Shown: in pieces, positions 40,735-48,657 of the stretch
How the letters are laid out: every line of letters begins with the position of its first letter
Position numbering within the stretch: position 1 is the stretch's first letter
Assembly (NCBI RefSeq): GCF_026274175.1
Contig: NZ_JAPHNL010000013.1
Location: forward strand, 1 to 64,000
DNA: 64,000 nt
Direction: 5' to 3'
From: Streptomyces beihaiensis
GTDB lineage: Bacteria > Actinomycetota > Actinomycetes > Streptomycetales > Streptomycetaceae
The notes under the pieces: model-generated
Database searches by the model: none
Seen by the model: only the letters and a program-made list of their open reading frames with translations
Told to the model about the DNA's origin: nothing
Made by a program: the position numbers and the translations under genes

Positions 40735-40772
40735 GTTACCCGGTGGCGTCCCGTCGGTTTCCCGGGGGGAAC
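40735..40772. promoter_or_regulatory. GlnR-like box upstream of the nir operon
   Basis: Four 5-base blocks with exact 6-base spacing: GTTAC, GCGTC, GTTTC, GGAAC. Against gTnAc-n6-GaAAc twice over, three of the four blocks fit well in this orientation, and the reverse orientation (GTTCC, GAAAC, GACGC, GTAAC) fits similarly. nirB is an established GlnR target in Streptomyces coelicolor. The box ends 24 bases before the FAD reductase start. Confidence 0.6.
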
Positions 40773-40773
40773 G

Positions 40774-41199
40774 GTGCGCTCAGCGGGGCGGGCGGCGGGC
40801 TGTGAGGGCAGGATGGGCGCGCGCCGCGTCCACGCGGAGTCGTTCCGGCCAGGCGCGGACGCCGGCCAGGACAACACGGATGGCCCGGACGGCACGGACA
40901 TCCCAGGTGACCCGGACGGCGTGAGGCTCGTCCGGGACAACTCGGCCGACGCCGACGCCGACACCGAGCAGAAGTCGCTCACGTACAACCATGACGCGAA
41001 CGGCAAACTGACCACGATCGGTGACACCTCCTCCACCGCGTCCATCGACACGTACGACATCGCCTACACCGGCCTCAACCAGGTCCAGAAGGTGTCGGCC
41101 CGGACCGGCCGCCAGATGACCTGCGATCACCGGGTGGAGCCCGGCGACCCGATCGGTCGCACGGTCCAGGTCCAGGTCCAGGTCCAGGTCCGGGGCTGA
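40774..41199 (+). pseudogene. YD-repeat (Rhs-type) protein remnant
   Basis: This 141-codon frame contains, from about 40930 to 41100, EQKSLTYNHDANGKLTTIGD and IDTYDIAYTGLNQVQKVSA. That pattern is typical of YD-repeat segments in Rhs-like wall-associated or polymorphic toxin proteins, which normally run to over a thousand residues. The N-terminal ~45 residues look like random high-GC sequence, and the end dissolves into a GGTCCA tandem repeat (VQVQVQVQV). A fragment left by deletion is the best reading. Confidence 0.55.
41164..41195. repeat. GGTCCA hexamer repeat
   Basis: Five consecutive GGTCCA or near-identical units at the end of the YD-repeat remnant. Confidence 0.7.
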
Positions 41200-41309
41200 G
41201 GCGCTGAGGCCGGGTCGCCACGCGTCCGTCGAGACAACAGGCAGACGGCCCCGGACGCCGACGTCGGCGGGTCCGGCATGACGTACATCACAGGTGCTCG
41301 GATCGCGTA

Positions 41310-41358
41310 AGCCCCTCCCCTCCGGTCCGCGAGGGGCTGCGGTCGGAGGGGAGGGGCT
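41310..41358 (-). terminator. Strong hairpin downstream of the secreted protein gene
   Basis: AGCCCCTCCCCTCCG (41310-41324) is exactly complementary to 41344-41358. It lies about 57 bases beyond the stop codon of the minus-strand gene at 41415, with a 19-base loop. Confidence 0.65.
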
Positions 41359-41414
41359 GGCGGTACCGGTGGACGGACGGGCTCTCACACGGCGGAGGGA
41401 GCCCGGAGGGCCCG

Positions 41415-41954
41415 TCAGATCCCATCGCCTCTCGCCCGGCGATGCAGGAGCCAGGTACCGCCCGCGGCGGCGACGGCCAGAGCCGCCACGCCCGCCGCGG
41501 TTCGTACGGGGTCGGAGCCGAGCGTGCCGCCGCCGACCCCCGTCTTCACTTGCTGACCGGCCTGTACGGCCGTCCCCGCGGGCCCCGGCGCGCCCGCCGC
41601 CGCGGCGGGGGACACGATGAGGTCGCCGGTCACCTCGGTGCCGTCGAGGCAGCGCGCGGTGATCTCGTACGTGCCCGGCTGCGCGGATCCCGGCACCGCG
41701 AACCGGCCCAAGGCGCCGGGTCCGCCCGCGTACGGCGTGAGCGTGAACCTGCCCGCCCCGACCGTCCCCGTCTCGCCGGCCGCCGAACCGTGCGCCCCGC
41801 ACGCGGTGGTGGTCACGGTGACCGTGGAGCCGGGGGTGGAGGTCGCCGGGCGGACGTCGAGGCCGCCCTGCGTGGCGTCGGCGGGCCCGGCGGCGAGCCC
41901 CGCGAAGGCGATGACGAACGCCGCTGCGGTCAGCGGTCGGCCTGTGCGTCGCAT
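41415..41954 (-). CDS. Secreted or membrane-anchored protein with C-terminal TM segment
   Basis: 179-residue protein. Signal peptide MRRTGRPLTAAAFVIAFAGL to about residue 27 (ADA), a beta-rich middle (VRPATSTPGSTVTVTTTACG, GTYEITARCLDGTEV) with two cysteines that could pair, then a Gly/Ala-rich linker and a C-terminal hydrophobic segment with a HRRARGD tail. No sortase motif was found, so it is probably held by the C-terminal helix. The ATG at 41954 follows GGAGGAG with 8 bases between. Function unknown; similar small proteins are common in Streptomyces. Confidence 0.75.
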   Translation of the reverse strand: MRRTGRPLTAAAFVIAFAGLAAGPADATQGGLDVRPATSTPGSTVTVTTTACGAHGSAAGETGTVGAGRFTLTPYAGGPGALGRFAVPGSAQPGTYEITARCLDGTEVTGDLIVSPAAAAGAPGPAGTAVQAGQQVKTGVGGGTLGSDPVRTAAGVAALAVAAAGGTWLLHRRARGDGI

Positions 41955-42176
41955 CGTCCATGCTCCTCCGCGGGCGTCGGGCGCGCCCTGCACAGTCGAG
42001 GTAAGTACCAGACTGCGCGCCACGCCTGCTGAGACAGCGTCAGAAACCTTGTCCGCCATGCCCTCCTGACGCATCGACGGGAGCGTTTCAGCAGGTCAGC
42101 CGCGTGCCCGCGGGAACTGTCCGAAGGGCGGGCCCCGACCTGCGACCGGGTGACCCGCGCCGCCGTCCGAGCCACA

Positions 42177-42614
42177 ATGGGGACCGTGCAGCAGCCATCG
42201 CAGCCATCGCAGCCATCGCAGCCAGACCACGTAAACCGGACCGAGCAGACCGAGCCGGGCCTCTCCGGCCTCCTCACCGTCCTCACCACCACCGACACGC
42301 CCGACCGCGCGGACACGCTCGCGCGGGGTGCCGTCCAGGCCCGGGTCGCCGCGTGTGCGCAGGTCTCCGGGCCCGTCACCTCGGTGTACCGCTGGAAGGG
42401 CGCGGTGGAGACCGCGCAGGAGTGGCAGGTGCTGCTCAAGACCACGCAGGAGCGGTACGCCGACCTCGAAGCGTGGTTGACGGAGCATCACGACTACGAC
42501 ACGCCCGAGATCATCGCGACCCCGGTGCGGGGGAGCGCGGCCTACGCGGACTGGGTGCGGGCGGAGACGGGCGACACGGGCGACATGGGCGAGACAGGTG
42601 AGTCGGCCCTCTGA
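42177..42614 (+). CDS. cutA: Divalent-cation tolerance protein CutA
   Basis: 145-residue protein of the small trimeric CutA family. The core reads LTVLTTTDTPDRADTLARGAV, ARVAACAQVSGPVTSVYRWKG, and EWQVLLKTTQERYADLEAWL. Extra low-complexity ends: QPSQPSQPSQP at the start from a 9-base repeat and GDTGDMGETGE at the end. The ATG at 42177 or GTG at 42186 could start it; neither has a clear ribosome site. The role in copper tolerance is historical and uncertain. Confidence 0.85.
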   Translation: MGTVQQPSQPSQPSQPDHVNRTEQTEPGLSGLLTVLTTTDTPDRADTLARGAVQARVAACAQVSGPVTSVYRWKGAVETAQEWQVLLKTTQERYADLEAWLTEHHDYDTPEIIATPVRGSAAYADWVRAETGDTGDMGETGESAL

Positions 42615-42643
42615 GTCGGCCCCCTGAGCGGGCGCCCTGACGG

Positions 42644-44986
42644 TCAGTCCGACTGCTCCGCCGCCCGCTCCACCCGCACCGCGCACACCTTGAACTCCGG
42701 CATCCGCGACGTCGGGTCGAGCGCCGGATTGGTCAGCGCGTTGGCGCGGCCCGCACCCGGCCAGTGGAACGGCATGAACACGGTGTCCGGGCGGATGTTT
42801 CCCGTCACCCGCGCGGGCGCCACCGCCCGGCCGCGCCGCGACACCACGGCGACGTCCTCGCCCTCCGCCACGCCGATCCGCGCGGCCAGCCGCGGGTGCA
42901 GCTCCACGAACGGGCCGGGCGCCGCCTTGTTCAGCTCGTCCACCCGCCGCGTCTGCGCCCCGGACTGGTACTGGGCGACGACCCGGCCCGTCGTCAGATG
43001 CACCGGATACGCGGCGTCCGGCTCCTCCGCGGCGGGCCGGTGCGTCACCGGCACGAAACGGGCCCGCCCGTCCGGCGTGGCGAACCGGTCGAGGAAGAGG
43101 CGGGGTGTGCCCGCGAGGCCGTCTTCCGCTGGACCCGGCACCGGCTCCGGCGTCGGCGCATCGGCTGACGGCTCGTCCGTCGGAGGCGCGTCCGGCGCCG
43201 AGTCCTCCCCGTCGAGGACGCTGTCCGTGTTCTCGCCGCGTCGGCCGTTCTGGCCGTCTTGGCCGTCTTGGCCGTCCTGGCCGTCCTGGGTGTTCCGGCC
43301 GTTCTGGGTGTTGTGGCCGCTCACGGTGTTCTCCGCCGGGCACGGCCAGAACACCCCGTCCTCCGCCGCCAACCGCCCGTACGAGATGCCGGAGTAGTCC
43401 GCCGGGCCGCCGGCCGACGCGCGACGGAGTTCGTCGAATACCTCCTCCGGGTCGGCCGGGAACTTCTTCTCCAGGTCGGGCGCGAGCCGCGCCGTCAGCT
43501 CCCGCAGCACCTCCAGGTCGGAGCGCACACCCTGCGGAGGGTCGATCGCGCGGCGCCGCAGCAGCACCCGCCCCTCCAGGTTGGTCACCGTGCCCGTCTC
43601 CTCGGCCCACTGCGTCACCGGCAGGACCACGTCCGCCAGTTCCGCCGTGTCCGAGAGCACCACGTCCGCGACGGCCAGGAAGTCGAGCGAACGCAGCCGG
43701 TCCTCCACGTGCGCGGCGCGCGGCGCCGACACCACCGGGTTCGAGCCCATCAGGAGCAGGGCGCGCACATCCCCGCCCAGCGCGTCGAGCAGCTCGTACG
43801 CCGAACGGCCGGGGCCGGGCAGCGAGTCCGGGTCGACGCCCCACACCCCGGCGACGTGGGCCCGTGCCGCCGGGTCGGTCAGTTTGCGGTAACCGGGCAG
43901 CTGGTCGGCCTTCTGGCCGTGCTCGCGGCCGCCCTGGCCGTTGCCCTGCCCGGTGAGGCAGCCGTAGCCGGAGAGGGGGCGTCCTGGGCGGCCCGTGGCG
44001 AGCGCCAGATTGATCCACGCGCCCACCGTGTCCGTGCCCTTGGACTGCTGTTCGGGCCCGCGCGCGGTGAGGACCATGGCGTGCTCGGCGTCCGTGAACA
44101 GGTCGACCGCCGCGCGCAGCCGCGGCACGGGCACCCCCGTGACCCGCTCCACGTACTCCGGCCAGTGGGCCATCACCCCGGCCCGCGTCTCCTCCCAGCC
44201 GCTGGTCCGCTCCCGTACGTACGCCTCGTCGACCCGCCCCTGCGCCACCACCAGGTGCAGCATGCCGAGCGCGAGCGCCAGGTCGGTGCCGGGGCGCGGC
44301 GCCAGATGCAGATCGGCCTGTTCGGCCGTGCGGGTGCGGCGCGGGTCGATGACGATCAGCTTGCCGCCGTTCGCCTTGAGCTCGGTGAGGTAGCGGAGCG
44401 CCGGGGGCATCGTCTCGGCGAGATTGGAGCCGACCAGGATGACGCAGTCCGTACGGGCCACGTCCGCCAGCGGGAACGGCAGCCCCCGGTCGAGCCCGAA
44501 CGACCGCTGTCCGGCCGCGGCGGCCGAGCCCATGCAGAACCGGCCGTTGTAGTCGATCTGCGACGTGCCGAGCACGATCCGGGCGAACTTGCCGAGCGCG
44601 TACGCCTTCTCGTTGGTCAGGCCGCCCCCGCCGAAGACGCCGCACGCGTCGGTGCCGTGCGCGGCACGCGCGCGTGCCAGGCCGGTGGCTACGGCGTCCA
44701 GGGCCTCCTCCCAACCGGCCGGTTCAAGGCGACCCGTGGTGGTGTCCCGCACCAGGGGTCCGGTCAGCCGCACCCGCGAGGAGAGCAGCGTCGCCGCGCT
44801 CTGTCCCTTGCCGCACAGCGCCCCCTGGTTCACCGGGAACTCCGCCCGCCCGGTGACCTCGACCCCCACCTCCCCGTCGCCCGTCAGGACCGGGGTGAGC
44901 CGCATGCCGCATTGCAGGGCGCAGTACGGGCAGTGGGTCGCGGTCGGAGGGAGTGCGGCGGTGGCGGCAGCGGAGGCGGTGTGCAT
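42644..44986 (-). CDS. nasA: Assimilatory nitrate reductase catalytic subunit (molybdopterin)
   Basis: 780-residue cytoplasmic molybdopterin enzyme that reduces nitrate to nitrite. [4Fe-4S] cysteines C19-x2-C22-x3-C26-x31-C58 (CPYCALQCGM ... ALCGK). Molybdopterin-binding parts include NGRFCMGSAAAAG with the likely Mo-ligand Cys, VGSNLAETMPP, and the C-terminal MPFHWPGAGRANALTNPALD. Residues about 555-635 form a repetitive NTQDGQDGQDGQNG and Asp/Pro-rich insertion between domains. No signal peptide, so it is not periplasmic. Electron donor is probably the FAD subunit at 39440-40711. Confidence 0.92.
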   Translation of the reverse strand: MHTASAAATAALPPTATHCPYCALQCGMRLTPVLTGDGEVGVEVTGRAEFPVNQGALCGKGQSAATLLSSRVRLTGPLVRDTTTGRLEPAGWEEALDAVATGLARARAAHGTDACGVFGGGGLTNEKAYALGKFARIVLGTSQIDYNGRFCMGSAAAAGQRSFGLDRGLPFPLADVARTDCVILVGSNLAETMPPALRYLTELKANGGKLIVIDPRRTRTAEQADLHLAPRPGTDLALALGMLHLVVAQGRVDEAYVRERTSGWEETRAGVMAHWPEYVERVTGVPVPRLRAAVDLFTDAEHAMVLTARGPEQQSKGTDTVGAWINLALATGRPGRPLSGYGCLTGQGNGQGGREHGQKADQLPGYRKLTDPAARAHVAGVWGVDPDSLPGPGRSAYELLDALGGDVRALLLMGSNPVVSAPRAAHVEDRLRSLDFLAVADVVLSDTAELADVVLPVTQWAEETGTVTNLEGRVLLRRRAIDPPQGVRSDLEVLRELTARLAPDLEKKFPADPEEVFDELRRASAGGPADYSGISYGRLAAEDGVFWPCPAENTVSGHNTQNGRNTQDGQDGQDGQDGQNGRRGENTDSVLDGEDSAPDAPPTDEPSADAPTPEPVPGPAEDGLAGTPRLFLDRFATPDGRARFVPVTHRPAAEEPDAAYPVHLTTGRVVAQYQSGAQTRRVDELNKAAPGPFVELHPRLAARIGVAEGEDVAVVSRRGRAVAPARVTGNIRPDTVFMPFHWPGAGRANALTNPALDPTSRMPEFKVCAVRVERAAEQSD
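43243..43320 (-). repeat. 9-base tandem repeats coding the NasA linker
   Basis: Consecutive GGCCGTCTT/GGCCGTCCT units (read on the plus strand) encode QDG/QNG triplets on the minus strand. The repeat stays in frame and is outside the conserved domains. Confidence 0.65.
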
Positions 44987-45084
44987 ACCGGCCAGCGTGC
45001 GGGCGCGTTGTTACGCGGCGGTGGGCGAGGCGGTTACGCACCGGGTACGCGGACCTCCCAGGCTCCGGTGCCCGGCCGTGAGGT

Positions 45085-45149
45085 CACCGCCACCGCCACC
45101 GCCACCGCCACCGCCACGGCTATGGCCACGGCCATGGCCACGGTCACCG
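45085..45149. repeat. GCCACC microsatellite
   Basis: Five perfect GCCACC hexamers followed by degenerate GCCACG/GCCATG copies, between the nasA start side and the end of the SanA-like gene. The nasA promoter should lie between it and 44987; two GTTACGC copies (near 45011 and 45034) occur there. Confidence 0.7.
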
Positions 45150-45854
45150 TCACGGGTGACCGCCGCCGCGCAAGGCGTCGCGGATTCCGTGCTCGCGTGC
45201 GCCGAGGAAACGCGGCGCGGGCCGGAACACGGCCTCCAGCGCCGCCTTCCCGGCCGCGAACACCTCCCGCGCGCCGCCCGCGTACCAGGTCACGTCGTGC
45301 GGCTCGTCGACCCCGACGCCGTACGAGGTGACACCCGCTGCCTCGCACAGAGCCACCGCGCGGCGCACGTGGAAGCCCTGCGTGACCAGGATCGCGCGGT
45401 CGACGCCGAAGATCTTCTTGGCCCGTACGCACGAGTCCCAGGTGTCGAACCCGGCGTAGTCGCGCACGACGACCCGGGCCGGGACGCCGTGGCGCGTCAG
45501 GTAGGCGCGCATGGCGTCGGGCTCGTCGTAGTCGGCGCGGCTGTTGTCGCCCGTGACCAGGAGCGCGCGGACGCGTCCGGCGCGGTAGAGCGCGGCCGCC
45601 GCGTCGAGGCGGTGGGCCAGGTAGGGGGAGGGCTCCCCGTCCCACAGACCGGCGCCGAAGACGACGGCGACATCGGTGCGCGGGGCGTCCTCGGTGGTCC
45701 GCAACCGGCCCGAGGCCGTCAGGAACAGCCAGGTCGCTGGCAGCAGCGCGAGCACGCAGACCGCCATGACGCACTGCACGGCCTGCCGTCGGCCCTTGCG
45801 GGTGCGGGGCAGGCGCGGCGGACGTGGCAGGCGCAACCGACGCCGTACGGACAT
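45150..45854 (-). CDS. SanA/YdcF-like (DUF218) membrane protein
   Basis: 234-residue protein. A basic N-terminus and one transmembrane segment (AVQCVMAVCVLALLPATWLFL) anchor a DUF218 domain: TDVAVVFGAGLWDGEPSPYLAHRLDAA, LLVTGDNSRADYDEPDAMRAYL, DTWDSCVRAKKIFG, and LVTQGFHVRRAVALCE. Homologues affect envelope permeability (vancomycin sensitivity in E. coli). The ATG at 45854 follows GGGGG. Confidence 0.88.
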   Translation of the reverse strand: MSVRRRLRLPRPPRLPRTRKGRRQAVQCVMAVCVLALLPATWLFLTASGRLRTTEDAPRTDVAVVFGAGLWDGEPSPYLAHRLDAAAALYRAGRVRALLVTGDNSRADYDEPDAMRAYLTRHGVPARVVVRDYAGFDTWDSCVRAKKIFGVDRAILVTQGFHVRRAVALCEAAGVTSYGVGVDEPHDVTWYAGGAREVFAAGKAALEAVFRPAPRFLGAREHGIRDALRGGGHP

Positions 45855-45963
45855 GGGTACCCCCGGGGGAGGACGATCGCTTTCCGCGACGAGGACGCGC
45901 GGCGGGGCCCGAACGGTTCGTGCCCGGGCGCCGCGGATGCTCGCGCTTCGTCGGCGACCGCGC

Positions 45964-46007
45964 GTCGTGGTCGCTTCGCGCGCGGTTCCCCGCGCCCTTG
46001 GGCGCGG
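45964..46007. repeat. Streptomyces interspersed GC repeat, copy B
   Basis: GTCGTGGTCGCTTCGCGC followed by GCGGTTCCCCGCGCCC; same element as at 26631. It lies in the 250-base divergent region between the SanA-like gene and the chelatase gene, which otherwise shows no gene. Confidence 0.7.
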
Positions 46008-46105
46008 CCCCGCGCACACGGACCGGCACCGCCCCGTGAACCCCTGGCAACCACTCGTCACCGCCGCGCAACAGCGTGGCAATCCGCGTCCCGCAGCATC
46101 GGTGC

Positions 46106-47071
46106 ATGACGGACGACGAGTCGTACGGCACCACTACGCACCTCGGCACCACTACGCACCTCGGCACCACCACGCACCTCGACAGCACCACGCACCTCGA
46201 CAGCACGGCGGGACTGCTCACCATGATCGGACACCAGCTCGGCAGCCGGCTCGGCAGGGTCGCCCCTCCCAGCCGCCGCCCCGCCACCCCGAACCGCCCC
46301 GCCCTCGTCCTGGTCGCGCACGGCAGCCGGAACCCGCTCGCCCTGGCCACCGTGACCGCGCTCGCCGAGCGGGTCCGCGCACAACGGCCCGAGCTCGACG
46401 TCCGGCTCGGACACATCGAGCTCAACGAGCCCCTGCTCAGCGACACGCTCGCCGACCTGCCGCCCGGCCACGGAACCTCCACGGACGCCGCCGCCTTCCC
46501 GGACGCGATCCTCGTACCGCTGCTCCTCTCCCGCGGCCACCACGTCAAGCACGACATACCCGAGGCCGCGGCCGCCGCCGACCACCTGGTCACCCGCGTC
46601 GCCGCCCCGCTCGGCCCGCACCCGCTGCTCGCCGAGGCCCTGCACGACCGCCTCACCGAAGCGGGCTGGCCCGCGGCTCCCACCCGCCGCACCGGCGTCG
46701 TGCTCGCCGCCGCGGGATCCCGCGACCCGGACGCCGCCACCGACACCCGCCGCACCGCCGCCCTGCTCGCCCGCCGCCTCGGCGTCCCGGTGGTCCCCGC
46801 CTACGCCTCCGCCGCCACACCTGACGTCCGTACGGCCGTCCGTGCCCTCGCCGCGCGCGGCCGCACCCGTACCGCGGTCGCCTCCTACTTCACCGCGCCC
46901 GGCCGTTTCGCCACCGAGACGTCCGCCGCCGCACCGGGCGTCGCGGCGGCCCCGCTCGGCGACCACCCGTCCCTGGCCCGCCTGATCCTGCACCGCTACG
47001 ACAGCGCCCTGGCCGGAGTCCACGCCGCCGCCACGAGCACCGGCCCCGCCCCCCGGCTCGCCACCGCCTGA
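46106..47071 (+). CDS. Sirohydrochlorin chelatase-like protein (CbiX type)
   Basis: 321-residue protein with two half-domains of the CbiX/SirB fold: [20 protein letters not shown] and [16 protein letters not shown] in the first, [20 protein letters not shown] in the second. It should insert iron into sirohydrochlorin to make siroheme, the cofactor of NirB, which fits its place beside the nitrate genes. The second half lacks the His of the motif (AAGSRDP). An unusual N-terminal repeat of GTTTHL units (residues 8-34) comes from 18-base DNA repeats. Confidence 0.82.
   Translation: MTDDESYGTTTHLGTTTHLGTTTHLDSTTHLDSTAGLLTMIGHQLGSRLGRVAPPSRRPATPNRPALVLVAHGSRNPLALATVTALAERVRAQRPELDVRLGHIELNEPLLSDTLADLPPGHGTSTDAAAFPDAILVPLLLSRGHHVKHDIPEAAAAADHLVTRVAAPLGPHPLLAEALHDRLTEAGWPAAPTRRTGVVLAAAGSRDPDAATDTRRTAALLARRLGVPVVPAYASAATPDVRTAVRALAARGRTRTAVASYFTAPGRFATETSAAAPGVAAAPLGDHPSLARLILHRYDSALAGVHAAATSTGPAPRLATA
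46131..46206 (+). repeat. 18-base tandem repeats at the chelatase N-terminus
   Basis: Four to five copies of a unit close to GGCACCACTACGCACCTC, in frame. The encoded Thr/His-rich segment has no counterpart in the conserved fold. Confidence 0.65.
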
Positions 47072-47082
47072 CCCGAACCCGC

Positions 47083-47158
47083 GAACTGCGAACCCTCGAA
47101 CTGCGACCCCCCGAACTGCGACCCCCCGAACTGCGAACCCCCGAACTCCGAACCCGAG
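47083..47158. repeat. 15-base minisatellite upstream of dgt
   Basis: Five units of GAACTGCGAMCCCCC, head to tail, with three of them nearly identical. It fills the gap between the chelatase stop and the dgt promoter. Confidence 0.75.
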
Positions 47159-47201
47159 CCCACAAGACCGTTTCCGCCTCGACTTGTCCTACTGTCGGTA
47201 C

Positions 47202-48506
47202 ATGGACGACAGCAGCGGCATCTACGACGAGGACGCGGTCGAACGCTGGGCGCCCGAGCCCGACAAGCGGCCGGGCCGCACCGCGTTCCAGCGCGACCGC
47301 GCGCGTGTGCTGCACTCGGCCGCGCTGCGCAGGCTCGCGGGCAAGACCCAGGTCGTCACGCCGGGCACCCGCAGCAGGCACTGGGACGCCAGCCCCCGTA
47401 CCCGGCTCACCCACTCACTGGAGTGCGCCCAGGTCGGCCGCGAACTCGGCGCGGCCCTCGGCTGCGACCCCGACCTCGTGGAGACCGCCTGCCTCTCCCA
47501 CGACCTGGGCCACCCGCCCTTCGGGCACAACGGCGAACAGGCGCTCAACGAAGTGGCCCAGGACTGCGGCGGATTCGAGGGCAACGCCCAGTCGCTGCGG
47601 CTGCTCACCCGCATCGAACCCAAGAGGTTCACCGTCGCCCCGGACTCCGGTGAACCCGTCAGCGTGGGGCTCAACCTGACGCGGGCCGCGCTCGACGCCG
47701 CCACCAAGTACCCGTGGCCGCGCGGCGAGCACCCCACCGACCCCGCCTCGCCCAAGTTCGGCGTCTACGAGGACGACCGCCCCGTCTTCGACTGGGTCAG
47801 GAAGACCGCGCCCGGCCGCAGCACCTGCTTCGAGGCGCAGGTCATGGACTGGTCGGACGACGTCGCGTACTCCGTGCACGACCTGGAGGACGGGCTGCAC
47901 GCCGGGCACCTCGACCCCAACATGCTGCACGCCGAGCCCGAGCGCGCCGACATCTTCGCCGTCGCCGTCGGACGGTACGTCCCGCACGACACCGACCCCG
48001 CCGAACTCGCCGCCGCCCTGGACCGGCTCCTCGACCAGGAGTGGTGGCCGCACGGCTACGACGGCACGGCCGTCGCCCAGGCCCGCCTCAAGGACGCCAC
48101 CAGCCAGCTCATCGGCCGCTTCTGCCTCGCCGCCGAGGGCGCCACCCGGCAGCGGTACGGCTCGGGCCGCCTCACCCGGTACGCCGCCGAACTCGTCGTC
48201 CCCCGCGAGGCCCGCCACGAGTGCGCCGTGCTCAAGGCCGTCGCCGACCGGTACGTCATGCAGCGCCCCCAGCAGGAGGCGCTCCGCGCCGACCAGCGCA
48301 TCGTCGTCGCCGAGTTGGCGCAGGCGCTCACCGCCCGCGCGCCCGACGGCCTCGACCCGCAGTTCCGCGCCCTGTACGACGACGCGCCCGACGACCGCAC
48401 CGCCAAGCGTGTGATCGTCGATCAGATCGCCTCGCTCACCGACGCGTCGGCGCGCTCCCTGCACGCCCGCCTCGCCGGGAGCCCCACCGGGCAGCGACCA
48501 GGGTAA
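47202..48506 (+). CDS. dgt: Deoxyguanosine triphosphate triphosphohydrolase
   Basis: 434-residue HD-domain enzyme that hydrolyses dGTP (and possibly other dNTPs) to the nucleoside and triphosphate. The metal site is visible as [29 protein letters not shown] and the later [17 protein letters not shown]. No ribosome site precedes the ATG; TACTGT at 47190-47195 resembles a -10 box placed so that the transcript would start at or near the ATG, so the mRNA may be leaderless. Confidence 0.93.
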   Translation: MDDSSGIYDEDAVERWAPEPDKRPGRTAFQRDRARVLHSAALRRLAGKTQVVTPGTRSRHWDASPRTRLTHSLECAQVGRELGAALGCDPDLVETACLSHDLGHPPFGHNGEQALNEVAQDCGGFEGNAQSLRLLTRIEPKRFTVAPDSGEPVSVGLNLTRAALDAATKYPWPRGEHPTDPASPKFGVYEDDRPVFDWVRKTAPGRSTCFEAQVMDWSDDVAYSVHDLEDGLHAGHLDPNMLHAEPERADIFAVAVGRYVPHDTDPAELAAALDRLLDQEWWPHGYDGTAVAQARLKDATSQLIGRFCLAAEGATRQRYGSGRLTRYAAELVVPREARHECAVLKAVADRYVMQRPQQEALRADQRIVVAELAQALTARAPDGLDPQFRALYDDAPDDRTAKRVIVDQIASLTDASARSLHARLAGSPTGQRPG

Positions 48507-48595
48507 AGATCACCAAAACCGGGGAAACGGGGCCTTCGGCCCTGGGGCGACCACTCGGCGTGACGAAAAGATGTCCGGATGGGGGCACGCCCTCT

Positions 48596-48619
48596 TCCCG
48601 CACTACGCTGCGTGCGGGA
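48596..48619. promoter_or_regulatory. Inverted repeat upstream of the FAD reductase
   Basis: TCCCGCAC (48596-48603) and GTGCGGGA (48612-48619) are exact reverse complements, 39 bases before the start codon. It may be an operator or a leader hairpin. Confidence 0.4.
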
Positions 48620-48657
48620 CGCTCGCATATGACGGCTTGCCAACGAGGAGGCATCAC

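Noticed and set aside
45008-45045. Possible GlnR site upstream of nasA
   Set aside because: Two GTTACGC copies are present, but the spacing is one base off the 22-base period and the GaAAc partners are missing.
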